Source of the DNA: Brachycybe producta
Lineage: Eukaryota > Arthropoda > Diplopoda > Playtdesmida > Andrognathidae
NCBI GenBank assembly: GCA_036925085.1
Contig: JAUPFP010000002.1
Location: forward strand, 7,475,890-7,539,889
DNA: 64,000 nucleotides
Direction: 5' to 3'
The notes under the pieces are model-generated. The model did not search any database and was not told the origin of the DNA. It was given only the letters and a program-made list of their open reading frames with translations. The translations under genes and the position numbers were made by a program. This document shows, piece after piece, positions 52,430-62,791 of this stretch (position 1 is the stretch's first letter; the number at the start of each line of letters is the position of its first letter).

Positions 52430-53196
52430 TCGAGAAGAATTACTAAAGATAGTGGCTTCGAAATGCAAAGAACTTGGTGCCACTACGGTCTGGTATGTTG
52501 TGGCTGACATGGGAAATCCAGAAGACAGAATTAGATTGGTTCAGGAGACAGAGAAACAACTTGGTGGCTTGGACCATCTCGTTTTGAACCATGCTATTTT
52601 AGATTATTTCTTGTGGAAAGGAAGCACAAAAAACATGACCACATTAGAAAAAACTCTGAATATCAATTTCGTGTCTTTTGTTGATTTGGCTTCAAGGTGC
52701 CACGACATGTTGTCTGCTAGCAAAGGTAACATTGGTGTGGTGTCTTCTGCTGTCGGAAAGATTTCCTCAGCATTTTCTCATACGTACTCTGCTTCGAAAC
52801 ATGCTCTTCATGGATTTTTTAATGGCTATCGTCAAGAATTGAAACATGCTGAAACTGGAATCTCTGTCACAATTTGTGTTCTGGGAGCCATTAACAATTC
52901 TCATTGTCAATGGCTCCCAGAACACAAATTGTGACAGAGATTCCAGTTCCAGTTCCAGTTCCAGTTCCAGAACACGATCGGATGCCATCGTTAAATCTAC
53001 TTTTCCGAAACTAAAACTTTCTTCCATTTCTGCACCTTCTTCCAATGAGACTGCACTGGCAATTATCAAAGGTGTAACCAAAAGAGAATACGAAATCTAT
53101 TATCCGTACAAAGTTTCTATCGTTTTGAATTTGCACAAAATTATACCTCATTTTATTGAAGAAAAGATGGCTTTAGAGCACTTTAAGGGAACATAA
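52430..53196 (+). pseudogene. array unit 15, 5'-truncated dehydrogenase copy
   Basis: Subtype D/N but with five TTCCAG, a combination otherwise seen only in unit 18. Starts the second copy of a three-unit higher-order block (units 12-14 against 15-17). Confidence 0.95.
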
Positions 53197-53890
53197 TTGT
53201 TTTTATTATGTCTTGGATGTGGAATATTTTTTTAATAAAATACAATGGGGACCACTTAATACAAAAATTAACGCATGAAACATTTTTTGTGTTAACCGAA
53301 TTTCGCGTTAAAAGAAATAATTTTAAAAATGCATGTTATTAACCATTTATAATACTACTATTAAAAATACATGTATATAAAATAATTAATGCGAATATTG
53401 TTATTAAAAATAACAAGTAAATATGGAGAAGTTAGTTAAAATAGGAGAAAGTAATATATATATATATATATCTATCTATATATAGAGATATCGATAGATA
53501 TCGATATATCGATGTCGAGATATCGATATATCGATATATCGATGTATATATATCGATATATCGATGTATATATATCGATATATCGATATTTATATATCGA
53601 TATATCGATATCTATATATCGATATAGCTATATCGATATATTGATATATCGATATATCGATATTGATATATCGATATATCGATATATCGATATATCAATA
53701 TATCGATATATCGATATAGCTATATCGATATATCGATATAGCTATATCGATATATCGATATCAGTATCGATATATCGATATCAATATCGATATCAATATC
53801 GCTATATCGATATCGATATATCGATATAGCTATATCGATATATAAATATCGATATATAAATATCGATATATCGATATCGATATATCGATA

Positions 53891-54657
53891 TCGAGAAGAA
53901 TTACTAAAGATAGTGGCTTCGAAATGCAAAGAACTTGGTGCCACTACGGTCTGGTATGTTGTGGCTGACATGGGAAATCCAGAAGACAGAATTAGATTGG
54001 TTCAGGAGACAGAGAAACAACTTGGTGGCTTGGACCATCTCGTTTTGAACCATGCTATTTTAGAGTATTTCTTGTGGAAAGGAAGCACAAAAAACATGAC
54101 CACATTAGAAAAAACTCTGAATATCAATTTCGTGTCTTTTGTTGATTTGGCTTCAAGGTGCCACGACATGTTGTCTGCTAGCAAAGGTAACATTGGTGTG
54201 GTGTCTTCTGCTGTCGGAAAGATTTCCTCAGCATTTTCTCATACGTACTCTGCTTCGAAACATGCTCTTCATGGATTTTTTAATGGCTATCGTCAAGAAT
54301 TGAAACATGCTGAAACTGGAATCTCTGTCACAATTTGTGTTCTGGGAGCCATTGACAATTCTCATTGTCAATGGCTCCCAGAACACAAATTGTGACAGAG
54401 ATTCCAGTTCCAGTTCCAGTTCCAGTTCCAGAACACGATCGGATGCCATCGTTAAATCTACTTTTCCGAAACTAAAACTTTCTTCCATTTCTGCACCTTC
54501 TTCCAATGAGACTGCACTGGCAATTATCAAAGGTGTAACCAAAAGAGAATACGAAATCTATTATCCGTACAAAGTTTCTATCGTTTTGAATTTGCACAAA
54601 ATTATACCTCATTTTATTGAAGAAAAGATGGCTTTAGAGCACTTTAAGGGAACATAA
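53891..54657 (+). pseudogene. array unit 16, 5'-truncated dehydrogenase copy
   Basis: Subtype E/D, five TTCCAG; the last E/D unit. Unit length is 1469, equal to that of unit 13, its counterpart. Confidence 0.95.
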
Positions 54658-55359
54658 TTGTTTTTATTATGTCTTGGATGTGGAATATTTTTTTAATAAA
54701 ATACAATGGGGACCACTTAATACAAAAATTAACGCATGAAACATTTTTTGTGTTAACCGAATTTCGCGTTAAAAGAAATAATTTTAAAAATGCATGTTAT
54801 TAACCATTTATAATACTACTATTAAAAATACATGTATATAAAATAATTAATGCGAATATTGTTATTAAAAATAACAAGTAAATATGGAGAAGTTAGTTAA
54901 AATAGGAGAAAGTAATATATATATATATATATATCTATCTATATATAGAGATATCGATAGATATCGATATATCGATGTCGAGATATCGATATATCGATGT
55001 ATATATATATATCGATATATCGATATATCGATATATCGATATCTATATATCGATATAGCTATATCGATATATCGATATTGATATATCGATATATTGATAT
55101 ATCGATATATCGATATTGATATATCGATATATCGATATTGATATATCGATATATCGATATTGATATATCGATATATCGATATCGATACATATTAATATCG
55201 ATATATCGATATAGCTATATCGATATATCGCTATCAGTATCGATATATCGATATATCGATATCAATAACGCTATATCGATATAGCTATATCGATATCGAT
55301 ATATCGATATAGCTATATCGATATATAAATATCGATATATCGATATCGATATATCGATA

Positions 55360-56132
55360 TCGAGAAGAATTACTAAAGATAGTGGCTTCGAAATGCAAAG
55401 AACTTGGTGCCACTACGGTCTGGTATGTTGTGGCTGACATGGGAAATCCAGAAGACAGAATTAGATTGGTTCAGGAGACAGAGAAACAACTTGGTGGCTT
55501 GGACCATCTCGTTTTGAACCATGCTATTTTAGATTATTTCTTGTGGAAAGGAAGCACAAAAAACATGACCACATTAGAAAAAACTCTGAATATCAATTTC
55601 GTGTCTTTTGTTGATTTGGCTTCAAGGTGCCACGACATGTTGTCTGCTAGCAAAGGTAACATTGGTGTGGTGTCTTCTGCTGTCGGAAAGATTTCCTCAG
55701 CATTTTCTCATACGTACTCTGCTTCGAAACATGCTCTTCATGGATTTTTTAATGGCTATCGTCAAGAATTGAAACATGCTGAAACTGGAATCTCTGTCAC
55801 AATTTGTGTTCTGGGAGCCATTAACAATTCTCATTGTCAATGGCTCCCAGAACACAAATTGTGACAGAGATTCCAGTTCCAGTTCCAGTTCCAGTTCCAG
55901 TTCCAGAACACGATCGGATGCCATCGTTAAATCTACTTTTCCGAAACTAAAACTTTCTTCCATTTCTGCACCTTCTTCCAATGAGACTGCACTGGCAATT
56001 ATCAAAGGTGTAACCAAAAGAGAATACGAAATCTATTATCCGTACAAAGTTTCTATCGTTTTGAATTTGCACAAAATTATACCTCATTTTATTGAAGAAA
56101 AGATGGCTTTAGAGCACTTTAAGGGAACATAA
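55360..56132 (+). pseudogene. array unit 17, 5'-truncated dehydrogenase copy
   Basis: Subtype D/N, six TTCCAG; counterpart of unit 14, from which its spacer differs by TA-run length and a TA step. Confidence 0.95.
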
Positions 56133-56834
56133 TTGTTTTTATTATGTCTTGGATGTGGAATATTTTTTTAATAAAATACAATGGGGACCACTTAATACAA
56201 AAATTAACGCATGAAACATTTTTTGTGTTAACCGAATTTCGCGTTAAAAGAAATAATTTTAAAAATGCATGTTATTAACCATTTATAATACTACTATTAA
56301 AAATACATGTATATAAAATAATTAATGCGAATATTGTTATTAAAAATAACAAGTAAATATGGAGAAGTTAGTTAAAATAGGAGAAAGTAATATATATATA
56401 TATATATATATCTATCTATATATAGAGATATCGATAGATATCGATATATCGATGTCGAGATATCGATATATCGATATATCGATGTATATATATCGATATA
56501 TCGATATTTATATATCGATATCTATATATCGATATAGCTATATCGATATATCGATATATCGATATTGATATATCGATATATCGATATTGATATATCGATA
56601 TATCGATATATTGATATCTATATATCGATATATTGATATCGATATATCGATATCGATACATATAAATATCGATATATCGATATAGCTATATCGATATATC
56701 GATATCAGTATCGATATATCGATATCAATATCGATATCGATATAGCTATATCGATATAGCTATATCGATATAGCTATATCGATATATAAATATCGATATA
56801 TAAATATCGATATATCGATATCGATATATCGATA

Positions 56835-57601
56835 TCGAGAAGAATTACTAAAGATAGTGGCTTCGAAATGCAAAGAACTTGGTGCCACTACGGTCTGGTA
56901 TGTTGTGGCTGACATGGGAAATCCAGAAGACAGAATTAGATTGGTTCAGGAGACAGAGAAACAACTTGGTGGCTTGGACCATCTCGTTTTGAACCATGCT
57001 ATTTTAGATTATTTCTTGTGGAAAGGAAGCACAAAAAACATGACCACATTAGAAAAAACTCTGAATATCAATTTCGTGTCTTTTGTTGATTTGGCTTCAA
57101 GGTGCCACGACATGTTGTCTGCTAGCAAAGGTAACATTGGTGTGGTGTCTTCTGCTGTCGGAAAGATTTCCTCAGCATTTTCTCATACGTACTCTGCTTC
57201 GAAACATGCTCTTCATGGATTTTTTAATGGCTATCGTCAAGAATTGAAACATGCTGAAACTGGAATCTCTGTCACAATTTGTGTTCTGGGAGCCATTAAC
57301 AATTCTCATTGTCAATGGCTCCCAGAACACAAATTGTGACAGAGATTCCAGTTCCAGTTCCAGTTCCAGTTCCAGAACACGATCGGATGCCATCGTTAAA
57401 TCTACTTTTCCGAAACTAAAACTTTCTTCCATTTCTGCACCTTCTTCCAATGAGACTGCACTGGCAATTATCAAAGGTGTAACCAAAAGAGAATACGAAA
57501 TCTATTATCCGTACAAAGTTTCTATCGTTTTGAATTTGCACAAAATTATACCTCATTTTATTGAAGAAAAGATGGCTTTAGAGCACTTTAAGGGAACATA
57601 A
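56835..57601 (+). pseudogene. array unit 18, last 5'-truncated dehydrogenase copy
   Basis: Subtype D/N, five TTCCAG. Its normal 3' flank is followed by a spacer unlike the others, which ends the array instead of leading into another gene copy. Confidence 0.95.
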
Positions 57602-57856
57602 TTGTTTTTATTATGTCTTGGATGTGGAATATTTTTTTAATAAAATACAATGGGGACCACTTAATACAAAAATTAACGCATGAAACATTTTTTGTGTTAA
57701 CCGAATTTCGCGTTAAAAGAAATAATTTTAAAAATGCATGTTATTAACCATTTATAATACTACTATTAAAAATACATGTATATAAAATAATTAATGCGAA
57801 TATTGTTATTAAAAATAACAAGTAAATATGGAGAAGTTAGTTAAAATAGGAGAAAG

Positions 57857-57857
<1 letters not shown>

Positions 57858-57920
<63 letters not shown>

Positions 57921-58284
57921 AGATATCGATAGATATCGATATATCGATGTCGAGATATCGATATTTATATATCGATATATCGATATCGATATCGATATCG
58001 ATATCGATATCGATATCGATATATCGATATTTATATATCGATATATTGATATCGATATCGATATATAAATATCGATATATCGATATAGCTATATCGATAT
58101 AGCTATATCGATATATAAATATCGATATAGCTATATCGATATAGCTGTATCGATATATAAATATCGATATATCGATATCGATATATCGATATCGATATAT
58201 CGATATAGCTATATCGATATATATAAATATCGATATATCGATATCTCGACATCGATATATCGATATCTATCGATATCTAGATAT
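57858..58284. repeat. terminal palindromic spacer closing the array
   Basis: A TA run of about 60 bp is followed by CTAGATATCGATAGATATCG at 57919, and the block ends with the reverse complement of that sequence at 58280. The first 46 bp or so of each end are perfect inverted repeats including the GTCGAG/CTCGAC motif, and the inner sequence stays roughly mirror-like. A GATATC run of about eight steps lies near 57982-58020. No gene junction follows. Confidence 0.9.
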
Positions 58285-59334
58285 ATAGATAGAAAAAGGG
58301 TCTTAATTTTTTTGTGTTAAAGAAAAAGGGATTTAACATAGATTTAACAGGGATTTAACATGAGAAAGAAAAATGTTTTTTTTTACCAATTGCTTTTTTC
58401 TTGTTATCCGTATCGTTTTAAGCGAATTAAAATATATGGATCACGCTGTATTGAAGGACGGGACCGAAAGTATATTTCGTCTAATCCGTTTTCGTGTTAA
58501 ACGGTTTTCACTTTATTATGGTAGGTTTATACAGAATCGACTCTACAGTCACAGGCGACTTTTGAATGACTTTTGGGTGACAAAAAGTTGTTGAAGGTCG
58601 CGGGCTCTCATCGTAATGTATTTTTTTTTTGGAAAGATGCAAACCTTGGCGACTTTGGAAACATTTTTTGACGACAAAATGAAGTTAAATGTGGCTGGGC
58701 TGTTGTCGCAATGTATTTTCTATGAAAGGGCGCCCACCTTGGCACGCATGCGACTTTTAAAACACATTCCCACTTCTAGAAGTCTTTGGAAGGTTTTCGA
58801 TTCCACACGACCGGCGAAATCTTTTTTATTCATTGCACACAAGCGACTTTAAAAATACCACGGTGTTTGAAAGTGATCGATTTTAGCGACAACTCGACTT
58901 CATTTTGTCGTCGAAAAGTCTTTCAAAAGTCGCATGTCTGCTAAGGCCCTACAAAAGTTCTCTTATTCTAATAAGAATACAAAGTGTTTAAAAATTAACA
59001 CAACCTATGGGATATTGGACGTTATTGTAATTTACTAATAACAAAGCATGTGTTCTAGTTCTTTTTTGAAAATATTGCATTAACCATTGAAACAAACATT
59101 AATACGTATTAATATATTCGTTTAAAAGAGATGCAAAAGTGTTGTATTATGTATTTGTTTATGTTGCTTGATATAAGTATGCTACATCTGTCCAAACAAG
59201 AAACTGTTATTTGAAGGCAAACAAAAGCAACAAGACAAAAAAAAGTGAGAAGTTTTCCAAATGATATTAATATTTGTACCGTTGGTGTGCACTATATTGG
59301 TTCTATTTTTTTCTTTTGGTCGTACTTTTTAACA
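58285..59334. other. right flank of array and upstream region of intact gene 1
   Basis: No gene. 58440-58520 (GGACGGGACCGAAAG, ATTTCGTCTAATCC, CGTGTTAAACGG) resembles the terminal sequence of pogo/Tigger-like elements. 58664-58690 and 58893-58917 are an imperfect inverted pair around ACGACAAAATGAAGT. From about 59005 on the sequence is homologous to the upstream region of the founder gene. Confidence 0.5.
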
Positions 59335-60219
59335 ATGGTTCGTAAATTTTTTCCAATCGTGCCTTTAGTTGTTTTGTTTGCCATTTTTTACAAACCAGAC
59401 ACTTTTGAACCTGAATCAATTCGTGGCAAAAGAGTTCTTGTCACTGGTGCTTCATCGGGCATTGGTGAGCAACTTGCCTATCATTACTCTGCCATGGGTG
59501 CTTCTGTCGTAATAACAGCTCGTCGAGAAGAATTACTAAAGATAGTGGCTTCCAAATGTAAGGAACTTGGTGCCACTAAGGTGGGTTATGTTGTGGCTGA
59601 CATGGGAAGTCCAGAAGACAGAATTAGATTGGTTCAGGAGACAGAGAAACAACTTGGTGGCTTGGACCATCTCATTTTGAACCATGCTATATTAGATTTT
59701 TACCTGTGGAAAGGAAGCGGAAAGAACATGACCACATTAGAAGAAACTCTAAACATCAATTTCTTGTCTTATGTTGATTTGGCTTCAAGTTGCCACGACA
59801 TGTTGTCTGCTAGCAAAGGTAACATTGGTGTGGTGTCTTCTACTGTCGGAAAGGTTTCTTCGGCATTTGTTTCTACGTATGCTGCTTCAAAACATGCTCT
59901 TCATGGGTTTTTTAATGGCTATCGTGAAGAATTGAAACTTACTGAATCTGGAATCTCTGTCACACTTTGTGTTCTGGGAACCGTTGACAATGAGAGAACG
60001 AATGCCATCGTTAAATCTACTTTTCCGAATATGGCACCTCCTTCTTCCAACTATGCGCCTTATTCCAATGAGACTGCTTTAGCAATTATCATAGGTGTAA
60101 CGGAGAGAGCTTACGAAATCCATTATTCGTTTAGCGTTTCTATGATGTTGATTCTTCACAAAATGATGCCTCATTATGTTGAAAGGGGGCTAACTCTAGA
60201 ATACTTTAAGGGAATATAG
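59335..60219 (+). CDS. HSD11B1-like short-chain dehydrogenase/reductase, intact copy 1
   Basis: Encodes 294 aa in a single open exon. The start is the ATG at 59335, in the TTTTTAACAATGG context shared by all three family members; the longer upstream frame starts at a GTG and is not used here. A hydrophobic N-terminal segment (about 6-19) fits the single membrane anchor of 11-beta-hydroxysteroid dehydrogenase type 1, whose catalytic domain faces the ER lumen. The Rossmann motif TGASSGIG is at 37-44, R63-R64 favour NADP(H), LNHA is at 115-118, and the catalytic tetrad is N142, S169, Y182, K186. The length is normal for the family. The enzyme probably reduces or oxidises a steroid or other carbonyl/alcohol substrate; the actual substrate cannot be read from sequence. 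Vertebrate HSD11B1 genes have several introns, so a single exon is notable. The 3' flank lacks the AATAAA seen at the matching place in the founder. Confidence 0.93.
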   Translation: MVRKFFPIVPLVVLFAIFYKPDTFEPESIRGKRVLVTGASSGIGEQLAYHYSAMGASVVITARREELLKIVASKCKELGATKVGYVVADMGSPEDRIRLVQETEKQLGGLDHLILNHAILDFYLWKGSGKNMTTLEETLNINFLSYVDLASSCHDMLSASKGNIGVVSSTVGKVSSAFVSTYAASKHALHGFFNGYREELKLTESGISVTLCVLGTVDNERTNAIVKSTFPNMAPPSSNYAPYSNETALAIIIGVTERAYEIHYSFSVSMMLILHKMMPHYVERGLTLEYFKGI

Positions 60220-60460
60220 CGGTTTGTATCATGACTTGTTTGTGGAGTATTTTTTTAAAACTGCAGTGGAGACTTGCGCAAACATATTTGTGTGCGCATG
60301 TGTACCCGTGTATATACAGAGTATCCCCAACACCTAACATTTACTCTTAATTATAAAATTATAAAACTAAATCTAACATGTAAGAAACTAAACATGGCAG
60401 TTATTAATAACCAAAGTGTGTGTGCACATTTGAGACAAACTGTATATACTGTATGTCTCA

Positions 60461-60581
60461 TCCATTTGGTGTCCATTACACAAAATAAATGTCCATTTTG
60501 GCAAAATGCACATAGATTTGCTTGATGAAAAAGGCGAAATGGACATACATTTTGTGTAATGGACAATTACACCAAATGGAT
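60461..60581. repeat. inverted-repeat element (CCATTTGGTGT type)
   Basis: Left arm about 60461-60499 (TCCATTTGGTGTCCATTACA then CAAAAT and TGTCCATTTT) is mirrored at about 60535-60581, with a TAATTG insertion in the right arm. The spacer is about 35 bp. The arms are long and similar, as in a MITE. Confidence 0.8.
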
Positions 60582-61403
60582 ACGACATATACATTGTATA
60601 TTTGAGGCGTGCATTTCCATAACGTTGTAAGTGCCACACACATAACAGTGAAATACGTTTTTAATCGAAAATGTGTTGTAAACGCAATGCTTTATGCAGG
60701 GGAATTTGCTTGTCACGAAAGTGGTATTCCTAGTGGTAAAAACAAATTGAAGTAGAATTGTTGTGCAAGTCATAACGTTGTAACAGCCAATAACCATTCG
60801 AGTGGCAACATGGCCAGTCACTTAGTGACTATAATCACTTTGTAAACGCCAACAATGTCACATTAGTGACAACTTGTCAGATTATGTTGCATGTTGGCAT
60901 TTACAACGTTTTGGAACTAAAGTGAAGTTTTAAAGTAATTGGTTTAGTTGGAAATTTGTTTTTTTTTTCTATCTCCTGAAAAAATTTCAAATTTGCATAT
61001 ACAACGTTTTGCAAATGCACGCTTCCAGTAATAAAGAACTCTATGCTAAACATCTGTATTTTTCAGATTCACAACTGTATACTTACTTTTTTATACCTCA
61101 TTGTGTTTAGTATTATTTACGCACGTGTACACACATGCGGCAATCTGTAAGCATATACCAGCAATCAAGGGTTTTTATGGGTTTACTAGCATTATATCTA
61201 CAAACATAAGTTTAAAATAAATTTTATGCAAATTAAAATTGTCACTTATTTTTTTTTTTACTGAAAGTTGAAATCAAGAATGCAACAAAGGTCTATAGGG
61301 TTCTTTGAATCTCTTGTTTCAACCTAAGATACCTGTTAGAGGTTAGATTTCAGCCTCTAACTAGTTTATTTATTTGAAGGCATATTTTGTTCTCTGTACA
61401 ATT

Positions 61404-61458
61404 GAATCAGTGAGATCAGAAACTACATGACTCGTGCCGTTTCTGATCTCACCGATTC
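61404..61458. repeat. 20-bp inverted repeat (stem-loop)
   Basis: GAATCAGTGAGATCAGAAAC (61404-61423) pairs with 61439-61458 with one mismatch around a 15-nt loop. It lies just after a GCCTCTAACTAG motif shared with the MITE at 26145-26438, so it may be part of a related element. Confidence 0.75.
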
Positions 61459-61811
61459 GTTATTGTTTAAGAGAATTGCTTAATCACATAGACCCAGGTA
61501 ATGTAGTATTGGAATTGGAATCGGATTTTAATCGTTAATTTTTTGGTATTTTCAACGGAATTGGTGTCGAAAACATTTCGGGAAAATGCATTACAATTGG
61601 AATCGGTATTACGATAAAAAAAAGTATTGAAATTAGAATGGAAATCGAAAATATTCAATTTTATTGGTAATTGGAATCGGAATCGGAATTTATATTTTTT
61701 TCCACTTGCCATCCCTACATAGATCTCATGTTGTAATGAACAATAGTATTCATATTATTATTGTATGCCAACATGAGTGCTGTCCAAAGTTGGAACTGCA
61801 TATAATATAAT

Positions 61812-62081
61812 GTATACCGCACCTCGACTAGAAGATTGGCACGATTAAAAAAAACACTTTTTTTGGGAAAATTGAGTTTAAAGTTGCATTTTTCCCCCCA
61901 TCTCAGTCTATTGTAGGCGCGCCAAATAAACGGATATTGAGAATAGTCAAAACGGTTTTTGTACTTGAGAAGCTCAACAAAGTAAGTCATGAATCTTTTC
62001 ATAACTTCAAACTCATTTTCCCAAAAAAGTGTTTTTTTGAGTTGTGCCACGTTTCTAGCCGTGGTGTGATATATGTGGTAT
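61812..62081. mobile_element. MITE with ~75-bp terminal inverted repeats
   Basis: The left end from about 61812 (GTATACCGCACC, CTAGAAGATTGGCACG, AACACTTTTTTTGGGAAAAT) is mirrored by the right end to about 62081 (ATTTTCCCAAAAAAGTGTTT, GTTGTGCCACG, TTTCTAGCC). Arms are about 75 bp with scattered mismatches and the interior is about 120 bp. There is no transposase, so it is non-autonomous. Confidence 0.7.
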
Positions 62082-62791
62082 GTACTTTCGTCATTTTCAG
62101 CAACACGGACACCTACGTCAGTATTTCGTATTGCAGCATGTGCTGCATTTGTCGCATGATGCTAACGAGAGCTTTGTAGCAGCTTTTTTTTTACATTACA
62201 ACAAGAACAAGTACAGTAGGTAACAAATAATTGCTCACAGAATCATATAAAATGCATGGTTTGTAAAAGCTAGCTCTCTCGATGCGTCTAACCTACAGTA
62301 TGTTGCGAACTTTCTCATTAACCTACCTTTTCTACTTCTGCTTACAAACCATTGTATATTGTCCTTGCACTTTGAATGTGTGCATGAAATTATCATATCT
62401 CACAATATTCGTCGCTCCAAATGACGTCATTTGAAAACATGAGCACTGGCAGGACAACGTCTGCCGGGTTCTGCTAGTAGTAATAACTAAGCAAAGAGGT
62501 ACAGTTCTTCTTTGAAACATGGCGTATAACTATTTAGATACGTACAAATACGTATTATTCTATGCTCCTGAAAGTAACATAACATATACATTTTGTTTGT
62601 TGTGATTTTATACTGTATACACTGTATATGCCTTCACCTGTTCAAACAGGAAACTGTTATTTTAAAACAAACATAAGCACCAAGGTACAAAAGTGAAAAC
62701 AAGTTTTAGAATTCATATTCGTGTTTGGAATGTTGATGTGAACTATCTAGATAATTTTTTTTATCAAAAGAAGATTTCGTACTTTTTAACA

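Larger units (their letters stand above)
31808..58284 (+). repeat. gene-derived macrosatellite, 18 units of ~1.43-1.55 kb
   Basis: Eighteen head-to-tail units start at 31808 (inside the founder gene), 33251, 34680, 36111, 37604, 39151, 40652, 42109, 43588, 45055, 46542, 48013, 49482, 50951, 52430, 53891, 55360 and 56835. Each holds the 3' two thirds of the dehydrogenase sequence with its hairpin and frameshift (about 770 bp), about 250 bp of 3' flank including AATAAA, then a palindromic TATCGATA-type satellite of about 400-520 bp. Units are near-identical in the gene part and differ mainly in TTCCAG number, spacer layout and a few linked point changes. Only unit 1 has the gene's 5' end. Homogeneity implies recent amplification or continuing unequal exchange. 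Confidence 0.97.
60220..62791. other. intergenic spacer with inverted-repeat elements
   Basis: No gene between the two intact dehydrogenases. Besides the elements listed separately, 61510-61717 is a GGAATCGGAATCGG-rich segment ending in GCCATCCCTAC, resembling a hAT-type terminus. From about 62620 the sequence is homologous to the upstream region of the founder gene. Confidence 0.55.

Noticed and set aside
31808-58284. CRISPR-like or LTR-retrotransposon explanation of the array
   Set aside because: Units are 1.4-1.5 kb and contiguous with no spacer acquisition pattern, and there is no reverse transcriptase, integrase or paired LTR structure.
59245-59334. N-terminal extension of intact copy 1 (and the similar one at 62693-62791)
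   Set aside because: The extensions start at GTG. The conserved ATG in the shared AACAATG context gives a normal-length HSD11B1-like protein with the anchor at its N terminus.
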